Shown: positions 45,251-53,748 of the stretch, in pieces
Layout of the letters: each line of letters opens with the position of its first letter
How positions within the stretch are numbered: the first letter of the stretch is position 1
Assembly (NCBI RefSeq): GCF_030403775.1
Contig: NZ_JAQMWQ010000002.1
Location: forward strand, 124,001-188,000
Reading direction: 5' to 3'
Source: Paenibacillus sp. BSR1-1
GTDB lineage: Bacteria; Bacillota; Bacilli; Bacillales; Cytobacillaceae
Length of the DNA: 64,000 bases
Notes under the pieces: model-generated
What the model was told of the DNA's origin: nothing
What the model saw: only the letters and a program-made list of their open reading frames with translations
Databases searched by the model: none
Program-made: the position numbers and the translations under genes

Positions 45251-46030
45251 TTGCCAATCCAGGAAACACAAAAGGATTTGACTCAATATATTCCGCCAAA
45301 AGGGGAATATGAAAGCTTCCGAGACGAGGATCATTATAAGGAAAAATTAAAGGAATGGGGTTTATCCTCGGCAAGGGAAGCCAAAAAGGAATTCTGGTAC
45401 AAGGACAGAAACGCCCAGCGCATTGTAACCATCAAAGGCTTTGAAGCCTACGGAAATAATGGTGGATTTAATACCCTTGTCATTGAATTCCAAGACGGGC
45501 ATCTAAGCTGCATTCATCCTGCTTATTTAAAAGAAATGCAGGCAGGAAGCTTCGGTAAAGAAAGTCTGCTGACGATTGAGGAAAAAGAAATAACAGAGGA
45601 TACGGAACCAGCCCCTGTGATAAAGGAGACAGTTCAAAAAGAAGAGTCTCCGAAACCAAAGGCAAAGGAGGCCAAACCAAAGAAAGAGAAAGCGCCTAAA
45701 CTCGAGCTTCCGTCTGATAAAGTTCATTTTACAGCTACTGTGAAACAATTTGCGATGACCTATAATCCATTTAATGAAGAAAATGATGAAGTGGTGGTTT
45801 TAGAAAATGTACTGATCGTACAGGATAACCCGCTAGAACTCGGTCTTGCTTGGTGCAGTCACAGTAAAACACTCAAAAAATTCGAACTAGCTCCGGGTGA
45901 TTCTCTTGAATTTGACGGCAAAGTGGCCGCAAAGAAATTGGCAAAAGGAAAAGACGTCGAAGAAGAATTCCTCGTTGACGAACCAGTATTGTACAAGGTT
46001 AATAACCCATCAAAAATAGTAAAGAAATAG
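45251..46030 (+). CDS. Two-domain hydrophilic protein of unknown function
   Basis: 259 residues from TTG 45251, chosen because GGAAGGGA ends 10 bases upstream; GTG 45242 is too close to it. An N-terminal domain (about 1-105) with FWYKDRNAQRIVTIKGFEAYG is followed by a Lys/Pro/Glu-rich linker (about 120-155) and a C-terminal beta-rich domain (about 158-255) with the phrase VENVLIVQDNPLELGLAW-like core and WCSHSKTLKKFELAPGD. No signal or membrane segment. I do not recognise a family. The C-terminal domain could be OB-like, which is a guess. Confidence 0.65.
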   Translation: MPIQETQKDLTQYIPPKGEYESFRDEDHYKEKLKEWGLSSAREAKKEFWYKDRNAQRIVTIKGFEAYGNNGGFNTLVIEFQDGHLSCIHPAYLKEMQAGSFGKESLLTIEEKEITEDTEPAPVIKETVQKEESPKPKAKEAKPKKEKAPKLELPSDKVHFTATVKQFAMTYNPFNEENDEVVVLENVLIVQDNPLELGLAWCSHSKTLKKFELAPGDSLEFDGKVAAKKLAKGKDVEEEFLVDEPVLYKVNNPSKIVKK

Positions 46031-46031
46031 G

Positions 46032-46057
46032 ACTTCCAAGGGAAGTTCTCTTTTTTT
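46032..46057 (+). terminator. Weak terminator before the MATE gene
   Basis: ACTTCC and GGAAGT form a 6-bp stem with a 3-base loop, followed by TCTC and seven T. Confidence 0.5.
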
Positions 46058-46145
46058 GGAAATATTATTAAAAAGTGGGGAATTATCAACCAATATAGAG
46101 TATAATGAAGTTTCGGGTTTTTATTTCCTCAAGGAGCACGCACTT

Positions 46146-47516
46146 ATGAATCAGACTTTTACCATAAAACAAAAAACGAAACAAATTTTCGTCTTGTTAA
46201 TTCCAATCTTAATTACACAGCTTGGCATGTTTTCAATGGTGTTTTTTAATACGATTATGTCAGGAAAATACAATTCTTCCGATCTGGCTGGTGTCGCGAT
46301 TGGCTCCTCAATTTGGAGTCCGATTTTTACAGGGATCAGCAGCATACTGCTCGCGGTTTCCCCTATAGCAGCTCAGCGGTTTGGTGAGAAAAAGAGCCAT
46401 GAAGTATCCTCGGTTGTAAAACATGGTGTATATCTTTCGGTTTTCATAACAATCCTATTAATTATTCTCGGTTTCTTCTTGTTAGATCCAATTTTAGATA
46501 GTATGAATCTATCGGCAAGAGTTCGGGAAACCGCATTCGATTACCTCGTTGGACTTAGTTACGGAATTCTGCCACTGTTTGTTTTTAATGTTCTGAGATC
46601 CTTTATTTATGCACTTGGAAAGACAAGGGTGATCATGATCATTATGATAATATCCTTGCCGCTTAACTTCTTGTTAAACTACGTGCTGATTTTTGGAAAT
46701 TGGGGCTTCCCAGAGCTTGGCGGGGCAGGGGCTGGATATGCTACAGCCATTACGGATTGGGCTTTTATGGCAATGACCATTTACATCGTGAAAAAACAAG
46801 AGCCGTTTTCTTCCTTTCCTATATTTGAAAACATGAAGGAATTTTCATGGGAAAAATGTAAGGAGATTTTAAAAATTGGCGTGCCAATGGGGCTTTCTAC
46901 TTTTTTTGAAACGAGTATGTTTGCAGTGGTGACGATCCTTTTAAGTAAATTTAATGTGACCACTATTGCTGCTTATCAATCGGCATTAAATATTGTATCC
47001 TTTTTGTACATGATTCCAATCAGCATATCCATGGTTCAGACCGTACTTGTCGGTTTTGAGGTCGGGGCAAAGCGTTATAAAGATGCGAAGCAATATAGCT
47101 GGCTTGGCGTCTATCTCGCCATATTAATCGCCATTTTAACAGGATTACTTGTCGTAGCCTTCCGCTATCAAGTTGCCGGCTTCTATTCCAATGAAACAGC
47201 TGTCATCAACCTAACCGCAAACTTTTTAATATTTGCCTTATTTTTTCAAATAGCGGATGCCATTCAGGCAACAGCTCAGGCTGCATTAAGAGGCTATAAA
47301 GATGTAAATATTGCCTTTATCATGACCTTAATCGCATACTGGCTTATCTGTTTGCCCGTCGGCTACCTTCTTGCCAACTTTACCAGCTTGGGTGCAAGAG
47401 GCTACTGGATTGGGCTGACTGTTGGTTTGCTGGCAGCAGGAGTCGCCTTATCCTTACGACTTATCTATATACAGAAGCGAAAGTTTGTCGGAGCTGGTAT
47501 TAAGGAAGTAATTTAG
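46146..47516 (+). CDS. MATE-family efflux transporter
   Basis: 456 residues from ATG 46146, preceded by CAAGGAGCACG; the frame is open for 90 bases upstream but without a site. About 12 membrane segments form two similar halves. The features LIPILITQLGMFSMVFFNTIMSG (about 17-39) and QRFGEKKSHEV in the loop after helix 2 fit the NorM-like branch. These are Na+- or H+-coupled exporters of cationic drugs. The actual substrate is unknown. It has its own strong terminator. Confidence 0.88.
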   Translation: MNQTFTIKQKTKQIFVLLIPILITQLGMFSMVFFNTIMSGKYNSSDLAGVAIGSSIWSPIFTGISSILLAVSPIAAQRFGEKKSHEVSSVVKHGVYLSVFITILLIILGFFLLDPILDSMNLSARVRETAFDYLVGLSYGILPLFVFNVLRSFIYALGKTRVIMIIMIISLPLNFLLNYVLIFGNWGFPELGGAGAGYATAITDWAFMAMTIYIVKKQEPFSSFPIFENMKEFSWEKCKEILKIGVPMGLSTFFETSMFAVVTILLSKFNVTTIAAYQSALNIVSFLYMIPISISMVQTVLVGFEVGAKRYKDAKQYSWLGVYLAILIAILTGLLVVAFRYQVAGFYSNETAVINLTANFLIFALFFQIADAIQATAQAALRGYKDVNIAFIMTLIAYWLICLPVGYLLANFTSLGARGYWIGLTVGLLAAGVALSLRLIYIQKRKFVGAGIKEVI

Positions 47517-47530
47517 GCCTTTCCAAATAA

Positions 47531-47567
47531 AAGACGCCATTCATCATTGAATGGCGTCTTCTTTTTT
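47531..47567 (+). terminator. Terminator of the MATE gene
   Basis: AAGACGCCATTCA and TGAATGGCGTCTT form a 13-bp perfect stem followed by CTTTTTT. Confidence 0.9.
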
Positions 47568-47678
47568 AAAAAATTTACCCCTGCCTTTGGGACGAATTTC
47601 GGGTCTTGGCAGGAGTCTATCCCATTTTTCTTTTGGGACACATACACTATTCTGCAACCTAATTGAGGAGGGATGTAG

Positions 47679-47939
47679 ATGCAACAGCAGCTACTTGGAG
47701 TTTATGCAAGTAACTCTAATTTAAGATATTATCCAGGACACGGCTATCATCATGGTCACGGCGGATATTATCCAGGTTATGGTTACCATCATGGCCACGG
47801 CGGGTACTACCCAGGCTATGGCTATCACCATGGCCACGGGGGGTATTACCCAGGCCATGGCTATCATCATGGCCACGGCGGATATTATCCAGGCCATGGA
47901 TACCATCACGGCCACGGCGGGTATCATTCAGGACGATAA
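47679..47939 (+). CDS. His/Gly/Tyr-rich tandem-repeat protein
   Basis: 86 residues, start after GAGGAGGG. After a 22-residue leader, five copies (the last incomplete) of a 13-residue unit YHHGHGGYYPG(Y/H)G make up the rest. Codons vary at third positions between copies (TAT/TAC, CAT/CAC, GGT/GGC/GGG), so the repeat is conserved at protein level. The unit is rich in possible metal-binding His and cross-linkable Tyr. No signal peptide. It resembles Gly/Tyr/His-rich spore-coat type proteins in composition only. Function unknown. Confidence 0.75.
   Translation: MQQQLLGVYASNSNLRYYPGHGYHHGHGGYYPGYGYHHGHGGYYPGYGYHHGHGGYYPGHGYHHGHGGYYPGHGYHHGHGGYHSGR
47745..47936 (+). repeat. 39-bp coding tandem repeat, about 4.9 copies
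   Basis: The repeat encodes the 13-residue units of the His/Gly/Tyr protein. Copies differ mostly at synonymous positions. Confidence 0.85.
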
Positions 47940-47958
47940 TTATGATTTAAAAGGAAAT

Positions 47959-47988
47959 GGCTGTCCTTGGGGCAGCCTTTAATTTTTT
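47959..47988 (+). terminator. Terminator after the repeat-protein gene
   Basis: GGCTGTCC pairs with GGGCAGCC (one G-U), followed by TTTAATTTTTT. Confidence 0.7.
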
Positions 47989-48107
47989 ATATTGATTCTA
48001 CATATCTGGGACATCGTGCCGTGAACAAAATGAACAAAATGGTTTATAAGTTTTTAATGCTGTTTAAATGCAAAAACTATGAATCTTCTAAATTTTAAGT
48101 AAAATTA

Positions 48108-48121
48108 AGAAAACGGTTACA
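48108..48121 (+). promoter_or_regulatory. cre-like CcpA site before tctC
   Basis: AGAAAACGGTTACA matches the consensus TGWAARCGNTNWCA at all but the first position and lies 16 bases before the tctC start. CcpA bound here would block elongation or initiation when preferred sugars are present. Confidence 0.5.
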
Positions 48122-48136
48122 AGGGGGAATAGAAAA

Positions 48137-49171
48137 ATGTTTTCGATCAAAAAAATCTCAGCAGTAATGTGTGCAGGTGCACTGGCATTAAGCTTAGGCG
48201 CATGCAGCAGTAAAGAAACAGCAAGTTCAGGTTCTAGTAAAAAAGAGGCTGGTCCAAGCTATCCTACAAAAGCGATTTCTGTCGTAGCCCCATCTGGAGC
48301 TGGCGGCGGGTGGGATTTAACAGCCCGCTCATTTACTAAAGTTTTAAGTGAAACAAAGCTGGTAAGTCAGCCATTAACAGTGGAGAATAAGCCAGGAGGC
48401 GGGGGTGCTGTGTTTATGGCTGAATACGCCACACAGCAAGCAGCAAATAACGAAATGCTGTTCGTTAATTCACCGCCGATTATAATCAACAACTTGAAAA
48501 AAGAAGGAAACAGCCCTTATGGCTACAAAAATACAACACCTCTTGCTCAATTGACAAAAGATTATGGCGCGATTGTTGTTAAGAAGGATTCCAAATTTAC
48601 TGACTTAAAATCCCTTTTAGATGAAGTCAAGAAGGATCCAAGCAAACTTACTTTTGCAGGAGGTTCCGCACCAGGTTCTATGGACCATTTAATTTCCATT
48701 CTACCAGCCTTTAAATATGGAGTGGATCCTACAAAAATTAAATATGTTTCTTACGATGGAGGCGGAGAGGCCATTACATCCCTTCTTGGCGGTAACGCAG
48801 ATGTTATTGGAACAGATGCCTCAAGCGTAAAAGAGTTCCTAAAAGCTGGCAAGGTTCGCGTGCTCGCTGTTACGGCCACCGATCGTTTAGGCGGTGATTT
48901 TAAGGACGTGCCAACAGCTAAAGAACAAGGTGTAGATGCTGAGTTCACGATTTGGCGCGGAGTGTTTGGTCCAGAAAAAATGTCTAAAGAAGCAAAATCC
49001 TACTGGGAAACAACAATCGATAAACTTGTAAAATCTCCTGAATGGAAGACAGAGGTAGAAACACAAGGCTGGGAACTAGAATATAAAAATAGCGCTGATT
49101 TCACAAAATTCTTAGGTGAACAGGATAAACAAGTTCAACAATTACTAGAAGCATTAGGTATGCAGAAGTAA
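48137..49171 (+). CDS. tctC: Tripartite tricarboxylate transporter binding lipoprotein TctC
   Basis: 344 residues. Lipoprotein signal with lipobox LGAC (Cys23). The mature protein is of the TctC/Bug family: YPTKAISVVAPSGAGGGWDLTAR (about 43-65, the carboxylate-binding loop), GGGGAVFMAEY, and the FAGGSAPGSMDHL region (about 174-186). It delivers a carboxylate to the TctAB membrane complex. The ligand may be citrate, another di- or tricarboxylate, or a related acid. A hairpin after the gene should raise its level relative to tctB and tctA. Confidence 0.92.
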   Translation: MFSIKKISAVMCAGALALSLGACSSKETASSGSSKKEAGPSYPTKAISVVAPSGAGGGWDLTARSFTKVLSETKLVSQPLTVENKPGGGGAVFMAEYATQQAANNEMLFVNSPPIIINNLKKEGNSPYGYKNTTPLAQLTKDYGAIVVKKDSKFTDLKSLLDEVKKDPSKLTFAGGSAPGSMDHLISILPAFKYGVDPTKIKYVSYDGGGEAITSLLGGNADVIGTDASSVKEFLKAGKVRVLAVTATDRLGGDFKDVPTAKEQGVDAEFTIWRGVFGPEKMSKEAKSYWETTIDKLVKSPEWKTEVETQGWELEYKNSADFTKFLGEQDKQVQQLLEALGMQK

Positions 49172-49179
49172 AAAAGTAG

Positions 49180-49213
49180 GGGAAGGAGCAAGATTCTCCT
49201 TCCCGATTTTTTT
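49180..49213 (+). terminator. Attenuator hairpin between tctC and tctB
   Basis: GGGAAGGAG and CTCCTTCCC form a 9-bp perfect stem with a 7-base loop, then GA and seven T. It is expected to stop part of the transcripts or protect the tctC mRNA end. Confidence 0.75.
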
Positions 49214-49229
49214 AAAAGGGGGTTTTTGA

Positions 49230-49682
49230 ATGGCTATAAAGTTCGATCGGGTTGCGTCCATTGTATTTCTTGCTGTTGGAGTACTATTTATTGTCGGAAG
49301 CAGACATATATCAAGTTCATCTTATGGAAGCGTTGTTGGACCGGACATTTTTCCTTTCGTATTGGGGGGCTTACTAGTCTTATTAAGTATTCGCTTGTTT
49401 TTTGAAGCGAACCAATCAAAAGGTGCTGAGGGAAATAAGGAAAAATTAGAGTACAAACCATTTATTATTATCTTTGTGGCTACGTTGCTTTACATTTTAA
49501 CATTAGAAACCATCGGCTATGTCATTACGACGTTTTTATTTTTACTAGTTTGCTTTCAAACGATGGAGCGTAAAAAGTTGATTATGTCCATCATTATATC
49601 CGCTGCCTTTTCTGGACTCGTTTATTTCTTATTTGTAGACGTGTTAAAAGGGACACTGCCAGGCTGGCCAATTTGGTTTTAA
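49230..49682 (+). CDS. tctB: Tripartite tricarboxylate transporter small subunit TctB
   Basis: 150 residues, four predicted membrane segments. SSYGSVVGPDIFPFVLGGLLV (about 31-51) is the typical TctB segment with the GP-x-FP turn. It forms the membrane complex with TctA. Start after AAAAGGGGG. The stop lies 15 bases before tctA. Confidence 0.92.
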   Translation: MAIKFDRVASIVFLAVGVLFIVGSRHISSSSYGSVVGPDIFPFVLGGLLVLLSIRLFFEANQSKGAEGNKEKLEYKPFIIIFVATLLYILTLETIGYVITTFLFLLVCFQTMERKKLIMSIIISAAFSGLVYFLFVDVLKGTLPGWPIWF

Positions 49683-49697
49683 GAGAGGAGGCTAATT

Positions 49698-51224
49698 ATG
49701 AGTACACTCGATTATTTATTTCAAGGATTCGGAACAGCACTTATTTGGTATAATCTTATTTTTGCATTCGTAGGGGTTTTAATTGGGACAGCTGTTGGGG
49801 TGTTGCCAGGGATTGGCCCCATGAGCGGTGTTGCTTTACTTATCCCTGTAACAGCATCCATTACTAGCGGCCTTTCACCCGAGCAAGCAGCAACAAGTGC
49901 GATTATTTTGCTGGCAGGGGTTTATTATGGAGCGATGTACGGCGGTTCAACTACCTCGATTTTATTAAATACACCTGGAGAGTCTTCTTCAGTTGTCACA
50001 ACTCTGGACGGCTATCAAATGGCCAAAAAGGGAAGAGCCGGCAGTGCATTATCGATTGCGGCAATTGGTTCCTTCGTAGCAGGGATTGTTACATTACTTG
50101 CCCTGATTTTCCTAGCAAAACCATTGTCAGCGGTGGCACTTAAATTTGGCCCATCCGAATATTTTTCCCTTATGCTTTTGGGTCTCGGAGCAGTCAGCGG
50201 TTTAGCTGGAAAGTCGGTTACAAAGGCTTTGATTATGACTGTTTGCGGGTTACTGCTTGGAACCATCGGGATTGACAGTGTGTCAGGTATTGCCCGATTT
50301 ACCTTCGATGTGCCATGGCTGTACCAGGGAATTGAATTCTTAACGATCGCGGTTGGGTTGTTTGCCCTTGGTGAAGTATTCAAAACCATTTTAGAAAAAG
50401 AAGAAGAAGATGGGGAAATGGCGAGGATTAATAACTTAATCCCTTCGAAGGAAGAGATGAAAGAATCCGCAGGACCGATTGCCCGTGGATCCATTTTAGG
50501 GTTTTTCGTCGGTATTTTGCCGGGAGCAGGGGCAACACTGGCATCCTTCTTCTCTTATCTATTGGAAAAGAAGATTTCAAAAAACCCTGCGAAATTTGGT
50601 ACAGGCGCAATTGCCGGGGTTGCGGCACCGGAATCCGCTAATAATGCGGCCTCTGGCGGGGCGATGATCCCTTTATTAACAATGGGAATCCCGGGTTCTG
50701 GAACGACTGCTATTTTAATGGGAGCATTAATGATGTACAATGTTCAGCCGGGTCCCTTATTATTTGAAGACCATCCGCAGGTTGCATGGGGTCTGATTGC
50801 TAGTATGTTTATCGGAAATATCATGTTGTTGATCCTAAACCTGCCACTTGTAAAGGTGTTCGCAAAAATTATTCAAACACCAAAGCAATTTTTGATTCCG
50901 ATGATTATCGCGATTTCCATTTTTGGAGTTTACGCCGTGCAGGTTTCGATGTACGATTTATTGCTTTTATTAACTTGCGGCGTGTTAGGTTACTTCTTAA
51001 GCAAAAACGACTACCCAATCGCTCCGCTCGTTTTAGGATTGGTATTAGGGCCAATGGTTGAAAATAACCTGCGCAGAGCCTTAACCATTTCAAATGGCGA
51101 TTACAGTGTATTCTTTACCCGTCCGATTTCAATGGTCTTCCTGCTAATTACAGCCCTTTGGCTGATTGTACCGTTCATGATGAAGAAAAAAGGGAAAGAA
51201 GTCGTTATTAATGTTGAAGGATAA
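49698..51224 (+). CDS. tctA: Tripartite tricarboxylate transporter large subunit TctA
   Basis: 508 residues, about 12 membrane segments. Family motifs are GVLPGIGPMSGVALLIPVT (about 33-51), YYGAMYGGSTTSILLNTPGE (about 76-95) and the duplicated half GILPGAGATLASFFSY (about 272-287) and ESANNAASGGAMIPLLTMGIPGSGTTA (about 312-338). TctA is the main secondary-transport subunit driven by ion gradients. Start after AGAGGAGGC. A terminator follows at 51236. Confidence 0.94.
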   Translation: MSTLDYLFQGFGTALIWYNLIFAFVGVLIGTAVGVLPGIGPMSGVALLIPVTASITSGLSPEQAATSAIILLAGVYYGAMYGGSTTSILLNTPGESSSVVTTLDGYQMAKKGRAGSALSIAAIGSFVAGIVTLLALIFLAKPLSAVALKFGPSEYFSLMLLGLGAVSGLAGKSVTKALIMTVCGLLLGTIGIDSVSGIARFTFDVPWLYQGIEFLTIAVGLFALGEVFKTILEKEEEDGEMARINNLIPSKEEMKESAGPIARGSILGFFVGILPGAGATLASFFSYLLEKKISKNPAKFGTGAIAGVAAPESANNAASGGAMIPLLTMGIPGSGTTAILMGALMMYNVQPGPLLFEDHPQVAWGLIASMFIGNIMLLILNLPLVKVFAKIIQTPKQFLIPMIIAISIFGVYAVQVSMYDLLLLLTCGVLGYFLSKNDYPIAPLVLGLVLGPMVENNLRRALTISNGDYSVFFTRPISMVFLLITALWLIVPFMMKKKGKEVVINVEG

Positions 51225-51235
51225 AAGTTCTTACC

Positions 51236-51265
51236 AAGCGAAGCTTATGGCTTCGCTTTTTTATT
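51236..51265 (+). terminator. Terminator of tctCBA
   Basis: AAGCGAAGC and GCTTCGCTT form a 9-bp perfect stem with loop TTATG, followed by a T run. Confidence 0.88.
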
Positions 51266-51289
51266 TTTTAAAAAATACTAGTGCTATTT

Positions 51290-51480
51290 TTTAGACTCTA
51301 GTGGATTTATAGGAAAAAAGGGTACAAACCTAAAGCCTGTCTTATGCGGGATACATATAGATAGAGTACAAGAACACAAGAAGGACAGATGGAAGGGGGG
51401 GACAGGAGCGTACTAACCGATATTTGGAGGTAAGTCGTCTCAGGGAAACATCCTGAATTAGCAGCTAGATGAAAGGAGAC
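51290..51480 (+). other. Candidate structured 5' leader before the ArsB-like gene
   Basis: A 190-base untranslated stretch with purine-rich blocks (GGAAGGGGGGGACAGG), a short hairpin TCAGG-GAAACAT-CCTGA at 51440-51456, and GC-rich islands unlike the A+T-rich gaps elsewhere. It resembles a cis-acting RNA in style, but I cannot match it to a known riboswitch class. No reading frame is seen. Confidence 0.3.
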
Positions 51481-51484
51481 AAAA

Positions 51485-52846
51485 ATGGTTCATTTAACCG
51501 TTTGGATAACCATCATTACTTTTTTGGTTACCCTCGGATTTATCCTATGGAGGCCAAGAGGCATTAATGAAGCAATTCCCGCATCCATTGGTGCGATTAT
51601 TGTTGTGCTAAGCGGAAGCGTTACACTCACCGATCTTGGTATCATTGCCGACACTATCAGTGGTGCAGCTATTACAATCATGGCGACAATAGTTATGGCA
51701 ATCGTATTAGAAAGCTTTGGTTTTTTTAACTGGGTGGCAGAAAAATTGGCGGCAAAGGCCAAGGGCTCGGGGATTCGATTATTTTGGTATGTAAACCTTT
51801 TGTGCTTTTTGATGACACTTTTTTTCAATAATGATGGAAGCATCTTAATCACAACACCCATACTAGTCATGCTATTAAACAATATGGGCTTAAAAAATCG
51901 TCAAAAAATCCCTTATTTACTTTCAGGAGGGTTGATTGCCACCGCTTCTAGTGCACCGATTGGGGTTAGTAATATTGTCAATTTAATCGCTTTAAAAATT
52001 GTGCATATGAGTCTGTACTTGCACACTGCCATGATGTTTGTACCGGCAACACTTGGATTGCTCCTGCTCGTTGGGCTTTTGTTCCTTCGTTTTTACAAGG
52101 TTTTGCCGAAAAAAATTCCAACGGAAGTAACAGGATTGTCGCTTAAATCCTACCATCCACTTAAGTCCGGAATTCAGCATAATTCGGAAAAGGACCGCTC
52201 GAGATTTATGCGCAATGTACTTTTGTTCGTTTTTGCTGTCCGAGTCAGCCTATTCGTCGCTTCGTTTTTAAACATTCCTGTCTCTCTGATGGCTGTTTTT
52301 GGCTCATTGGTCCTGTTAGCTTGGCGTTGGGCTTATTTAAAAATACCACCAATCGATATGTTGAAAAAAACCCCGTGGTATATCATTGTTTTCGCCTTTT
52401 GTATGTATGTCATTATTTACGGTCTGAATAACATTGGGTTAACAGACTGGCTGATTGGTTTCATGGAGCCGATTGTTGCAGGAAGCCTGCTGCATGCGAG
52501 CGTTATGATGGGTGTCCTCCTATCAGTACTCTCCAATATATTTAATAATCACCCGGCTCTTATGGTTGGAACACTTACGTTAACGAATATGGATCTCAGT
52601 TTACTTGAATTGAAGGTAGCCTACCTGGCAAACGTAATTGGCAGCGATATGGGATCGTTACTTCTTCCAATGGGGACACTTGCAACCCTGATGTGGATGC
52701 ACATTATTAGAAAAGGAAAAGTGAGAATTACCTGGTGGGAATACGTTAAAATCACAAGTGTTGTCATACCGCCAGCTGTAATATTCACCTTAGTCGTTTT
52801 ATATTATTGGGTTTCATGGCTATTTGGCGGAGTATTGCAAAACTAA
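51485..52846 (+). CDS. ArsB/NhaD-superfamily permease
   Basis: 453 residues, about 11-12 membrane segments. FFNNDGSILITTPILVMLL (about 117-135) and the matching late region LSNIFNNHPALMVGTLTL (about 350-367) are the two inverted re-entrant motifs of the ion transporter superfamily, here closest to ArsB-type permeases. No arsR or arsC is adjacent, so arsenite export is not assured; a carboxylate or Na+ related role is possible. Start ATG after GAAAGGAGAC. Confidence 0.82.
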   Translation: MVHLTVWITIITFLVTLGFILWRPRGINEAIPASIGAIIVVLSGSVTLTDLGIIADTISGAAITIMATIVMAIVLESFGFFNWVAEKLAAKAKGSGIRLFWYVNLLCFLMTLFFNNDGSILITTPILVMLLNNMGLKNRQKIPYLLSGGLIATASSAPIGVSNIVNLIALKIVHMSLYLHTAMMFVPATLGLLLLVGLLFLRFYKVLPKKIPTEVTGLSLKSYHPLKSGIQHNSEKDRSRFMRNVLLFVFAVRVSLFVASFLNIPVSLMAVFGSLVLLAWRWAYLKIPPIDMLKKTPWYIIVFAFCMYVIIYGLNNIGLTDWLIGFMEPIVAGSLLHASVMMGVLLSVLSNIFNNHPALMVGTLTLTNMDLSLLELKVAYLANVIGSDMGSLLLPMGTLATLMWMHIIRKGKVRITWWEYVKITSVVIPPAVIFTLVVLYYWVSWLFGGVLQN

Positions 52847-52871
52847 ACCATTCGGGAAAAGGAGATTTAAG

Positions 52872-53549
52872 ATGTTAGCTGATTTTGTTGAGTTAATAGG
52901 GAAAAATATTGAGGTTGAAATTTCAGGCGGGAATTTTCACAAAGGTACCTTGCTGGATAGTGGAGCGGACATGATCGTTTTATACGATAACAAAAACCAT
53001 TCCTTTCTATATATTCCCTTTATCCATGTTCAAAGATTGAAAGAAACCATGTTAAATAGAGATGAAGAGGACTCTTATCAATCCCCTTCAGATAAACCGA
53101 TTGAAATGGATGTGATTTCGTTTCGAAAGACATTAAATGTTGCTAAAGGATTGTTTGTTCAGGTGTATGTAACAGGAAATAAATCCATTCATGGTTATTT
53201 AACCAGCATTATGAATGACTATTTTGTTTTTTACTCCCCTGTATACAAAAAAATGTTTATTTCAATGAATCATGTTAAATGGCTGATTCCGTATCCTCCT
53301 AACACAACGCCGTACTCATTAAGCAGTGAAAATCTTCAACAAATATCTAAAACCACACCATTAGCAAGATCACTAGATGAGCAGTTGAAAAAATTTGAAA
53401 ACCAGCTAGTCATTATTGATGGAGGGGAACATACAGAAAAAATTGGGTTACTTCAAAAAATCCGCAATAACAAAATCATCTTAATAACTGCTGATGGAGA
53501 AAAGGTATTCCGGAATTTAGAGCATATTAAAACAATACAATTACCATAA
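52872..53549 (+). CDS. Protein with three Sm-like/DUF2642-type repeats
   Basis: 225 residues from ATG 52872, preceded by AAAAGGAGATT. Three successive beta-rich units of the same pattern can be aligned: about 2-56 (IGKNIEVEISGGNFHKGTLLDSG and IPFIHVQRL), about 85-147 (VYVTGNKSIHGYLTSIMNDYF and ISMNHVKWL) and about 172-225 (LVIIDGGEHTEKIGLLQKIRN and FRNLEHIKTI). Each ends with a His in a helix-like turn. This fits Sm-like barrels such as DUF2642 proteins found in spore formers. Nucleic-acid binding is possible but unproven. It follows the permease after 25 bases. Confidence 0.65.
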   Translation: MLADFVELIGKNIEVEISGGNFHKGTLLDSGADMIVLYDNKNHSFLYIPFIHVQRLKETMLNRDEEDSYQSPSDKPIEMDVISFRKTLNVAKGLFVQVYVTGNKSIHGYLTSIMNDYFVFYSPVYKKMFISMNHVKWLIPYPPNTTPYSLSSENLQQISKTTPLARSLDEQLKKFENQLVIIDGGEHTEKIGLLQKIRNNKIILITADGEKVFRNLEHIKTIQLP

Positions 53550-53653
53550 GAAAAGAGTGATCCTTTATGAGAAAGATAACTAACCAAAAAGAATAATCCA
53601 CCTGCGTTGGCAGACGCTGATGGATTAAACGTAAACTTCTAGAGTTATAGTTT

Positions 53654-53684
53654 GACCGTATCGTTCGGGATGCGGTCTTTTTTT
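53654..53684 (+). terminator. Terminator after the Sm-like repeat gene
   Basis: GACCGTATC pairs with GATGCGGTC (one mismatch or G-U inside), followed by T7. It lies about 105 bases after the stop. Confidence 0.75.
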
Positions 53685-53748
53685 GGTGTACCACCTATTG
53701 TTAAGATATGTGATTTATAAAAGAATTGTTCAAGGAAAAAAGTTCCAA

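Noticed and set aside
47721..47982. Long open frames on both strands across the His/Gly/Tyr repeat gene
   Set aside because: Shadow frames created by the repeat. Only the frame at 47679 has a ribosome site and codon variation at synonymous positions.
51361..51480. Assignment of the ArsB-like leader to the yybP-ykoY, NiCo or M-box riboswitch classes
   Set aside because: A few short motifs resemble parts of these classes, but the ordered conserved cores are absent.
53566..53595. Nine-residue frame (ATG to TAA) after the Sm-like repeat gene
   Set aside because: Too short to judge, and no clear ribosome site or coupling supports it.
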